This document shows, piece after piece, positions 63,046-64,000 of a stretch of 64,000 bases of DNA; within the stretch, counting starts at the first letter, position 1, and each line of letters opens with the position of its first letter. The stretch spans positions 2,170,001 to 2,234,000 of the forward strand of contig NZ_CP041216.1 in NCBI RefSeq assembly GCF_020511155.1. Direction: 5' to 3'. This DNA is from Shewanella glacialimarina. Its GTDB lineage: Bacteria; Pseudomonadota; Gammaproteobacteria; Enterobacterales; Shewanellaceae. The notes below the pieces were generated by a model. It ran no database searches, had not been told where the DNA came from, and saw only the letters and a program-made list of their open reading frames with translations. Both the position numbers and the translations under genes were made by a program.

Positions 63046-64000
63046 TTAGTTTTGGGTTAAAAAACGTTGTTTAACTGCTTCAGCCATTAAGTGTGGTGGA
63101 ATTAAGCCTTGTTCTAGCACGAAGTTATTAAAGGCTAAACGGTCAAATTTGTCACCCAGGGCCAATTCAACATCGGCTCTTATTTCAAGTAACCTTGATA
63201 AACCATAAAAGTAGCTGCCCGCCTGTCCGGGCATACGCATGGTATAACGGTCTACTTCTTGTTTTACTGCGGCTTTTGAGAACACCACATCATTGCTTAA
63301 TAAATTGTAAGCTTGCTCTTTGGTGGTTAACCCTAAATTTAGCATCGGGTCTAACATGGCACGGGCGTTACGTAATAGGCGATGTTGCAAGGCGATGAGT
63401 TGGCCTTCAATGGGTAAATAAGGCAGCATTTCAGCTTCAGCATAAAGTGCCCAACCTTCTACGTTGACGCTATTAAACGCATAATACACTCGAGCCAATG
63501 ACACACCTTGCTCTAACATGACGGCAAATTGCAGTTCATGCCCAGGTCGGCCTTCGTGAGCACTTAATGTGTACGCAACCGCGTTAAAGTTAAAGTCATC
63601 ATAAGCGGCATCGCCACTTAATGCCGGGTTGCCGGTTGTCAGTACAAATTGACCTTGCTCGCCAGTGTTACCAATAAACGGGGGTGGCAACATATGCGGT
63701 GCTGGGCTGCCCGCAGCCTCTGCATCGCTGGCAAGACGCATAATCATATTACGTTTTGGTAAGTCGACAACAGCTTGCGCAGTAATAATGCCTTCAAGTT
63801 TAGTGTTAATTTCGCGATAGTGGTTTTCAATTTTATCGTTGGCTAATGAGTCATTTTTAAGCGCTTTAATCACATCGCGATAATCACTCGATGGCATATC
63901 AAACTTTGCTGCCACTAACGGAGCCAAAGCTTGCATGTTCGCTTTGGTGATCATGTAACTTGCTTTAGCACGTTCAATGAGCAAGTTTGGGTCTATATCA
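63046..64000 (-). CDS. DUF885 family metallopeptidase-like protein, 5' end outside window
   Basis: The C-terminal 318 residues of a DUF885 protein, open to the window edge; an internal TTG near 63984 is not the start. The gluzincin-like zinc site is visible as TLSAHEGRPGHELQFAV, with a downstream Glu in NVEGWALYAEAEML, the usual pair for zinc peptidases of this type. The ending, with LLEIRADVELALGDKFDRLA, is typical of the family. A signal peptide, common in these proteins, would lie outside the window. Substrate unknown. Confidence 0.88.
   Translation of the reverse strand, partial: DIDPNLLIERAKASYMITKANMQALAPLVAAKFDMPSSDYRDVIKALKNDSLANDKIENHYREINTKLEGIITAQAVVDLPKRNMIMRLASDAEAAGSPAPHMLPPPFIGNTGEQGQFVLTTGNPALSGDAAYDDFNFNAVAYTLSAHEGRPGHELQFAVMLEQGVSLARVYYAFNSVNVEGWALYAEAEMLPYLPIEGQLIALQHRLLRNARAMLDPMLNLGLTTKEQAYNLLSNDVVFSKAAVKQEVDRYTMRMPGQAGSYFYGLSRLLEIRADVELALGDKFDRLAFNNFVLEQGLIPPHLMAEAVKQRFLTQN

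Noticed and set aside
1..64000. CRISPR arrays, insertion sequences, prophage, integrases, riboswitches
   Set aside because: No regular repeat-spacer pattern, transposase, terminal inverted repeat, phage gene or recognised riboswitch was seen.

Overview
The window is a contiguous piece of a gammaproteobacterial chromosome, most likely Shewanella from an AT-rich, S. frigidimarina-like clade. Genus is inferred from the gene set (Hya-type [NiFe]-hydrogenase locus, etrA beside a cbb3 oxidase locus, EF-P with EarP) and from synteny shared with E. coli (fldA-ybfE-ybfF-seqA-pgm, mltD-gloB-yafS-rnhA-dnaQ-aspV, uspE-fnr). Species is not proven. No IS element, CRISPR array or prophage was seen. Both ends cut a gene: glgB on the left and a DUF885 peptidase on the right.

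Layout. 1-9.7 kb: glycogen operon glgB-glgX-glgP-glgC-glgA (+). 9.8-15.6 kb: a conserved protein of unknown function, alaA, then an unknown hydrolase-like gene, earP and efp (-). 15.7-20.4 kb: fldA-ybfE-DUF2788-ybfF (-) divergent from seqA-pgm (+). 20.5-32.9 kb: an uptake-type [NiFe]-hydrogenase operon read leftwards, hyaA-hyaB-hyaC-hyaD-(HypF-like)-hypF-hypB-hypC-hypD-hypE-hypA plus a tiny HupE-like membrane protein. 33.3-36.2 kb: RraA-like, AsmA-like and BsuPI-lipoprotein genes (+). 36.3-43.9 kb: mltD, gloB, a yafS-type methyltransferase, rnhA, dnaQ, a TIGR03503-like protein, tRNA-Asp and aspC. 43.9-48.6 kb: yvcK, a DUF2987 gene, ttcA, uspE and etrA. 48.7-55.8 kb: the cbb3 oxidase structural operon ccoNOQP and its assembly genes ccoH-ccoI-ccoS-tauE-like (-). 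56-64 kb: a lipoprotein, an HD-GYP response regulator, a Cys-rich small protein behind a Fur-like site, a decayed patch with an hsdR pseudogene, SOS-controlled umuDC, ycdX and the DUF885 peptidase.

How the parts fit. Energy storage (glg genes, fed by pgm through glucose-1-phosphate) lies beside a respiratory block. The global anaerobic regulator EtrA is encoded inside that block. FNR-type palindromes stand upstream of hyaA (one centred exactly 41.5 bp from a start site inferred from a TATAGT hexamer), of uspE, and of ccoN (two). This suggests one oxygen-responsive regulon covering H2 oxidation, the high-affinity oxidase and a stress protein.

Most of the window is ordinary, well-conserved chromosome. 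The best candidates for something poorly described are: (1) the 643-residue degenerate HypF paralogue between hyaD and hypF; (2) the HupE-like mini-protein ending the hydrogenase operon; (3) the lipoprotein that shares the FNR-box region with ccoN; (4) the Fur-linked Cys-rich small protein; (5) mutually exclusive hairpins just upstream of ttcA. All database-level statements here come from memory of the families, not from searches.
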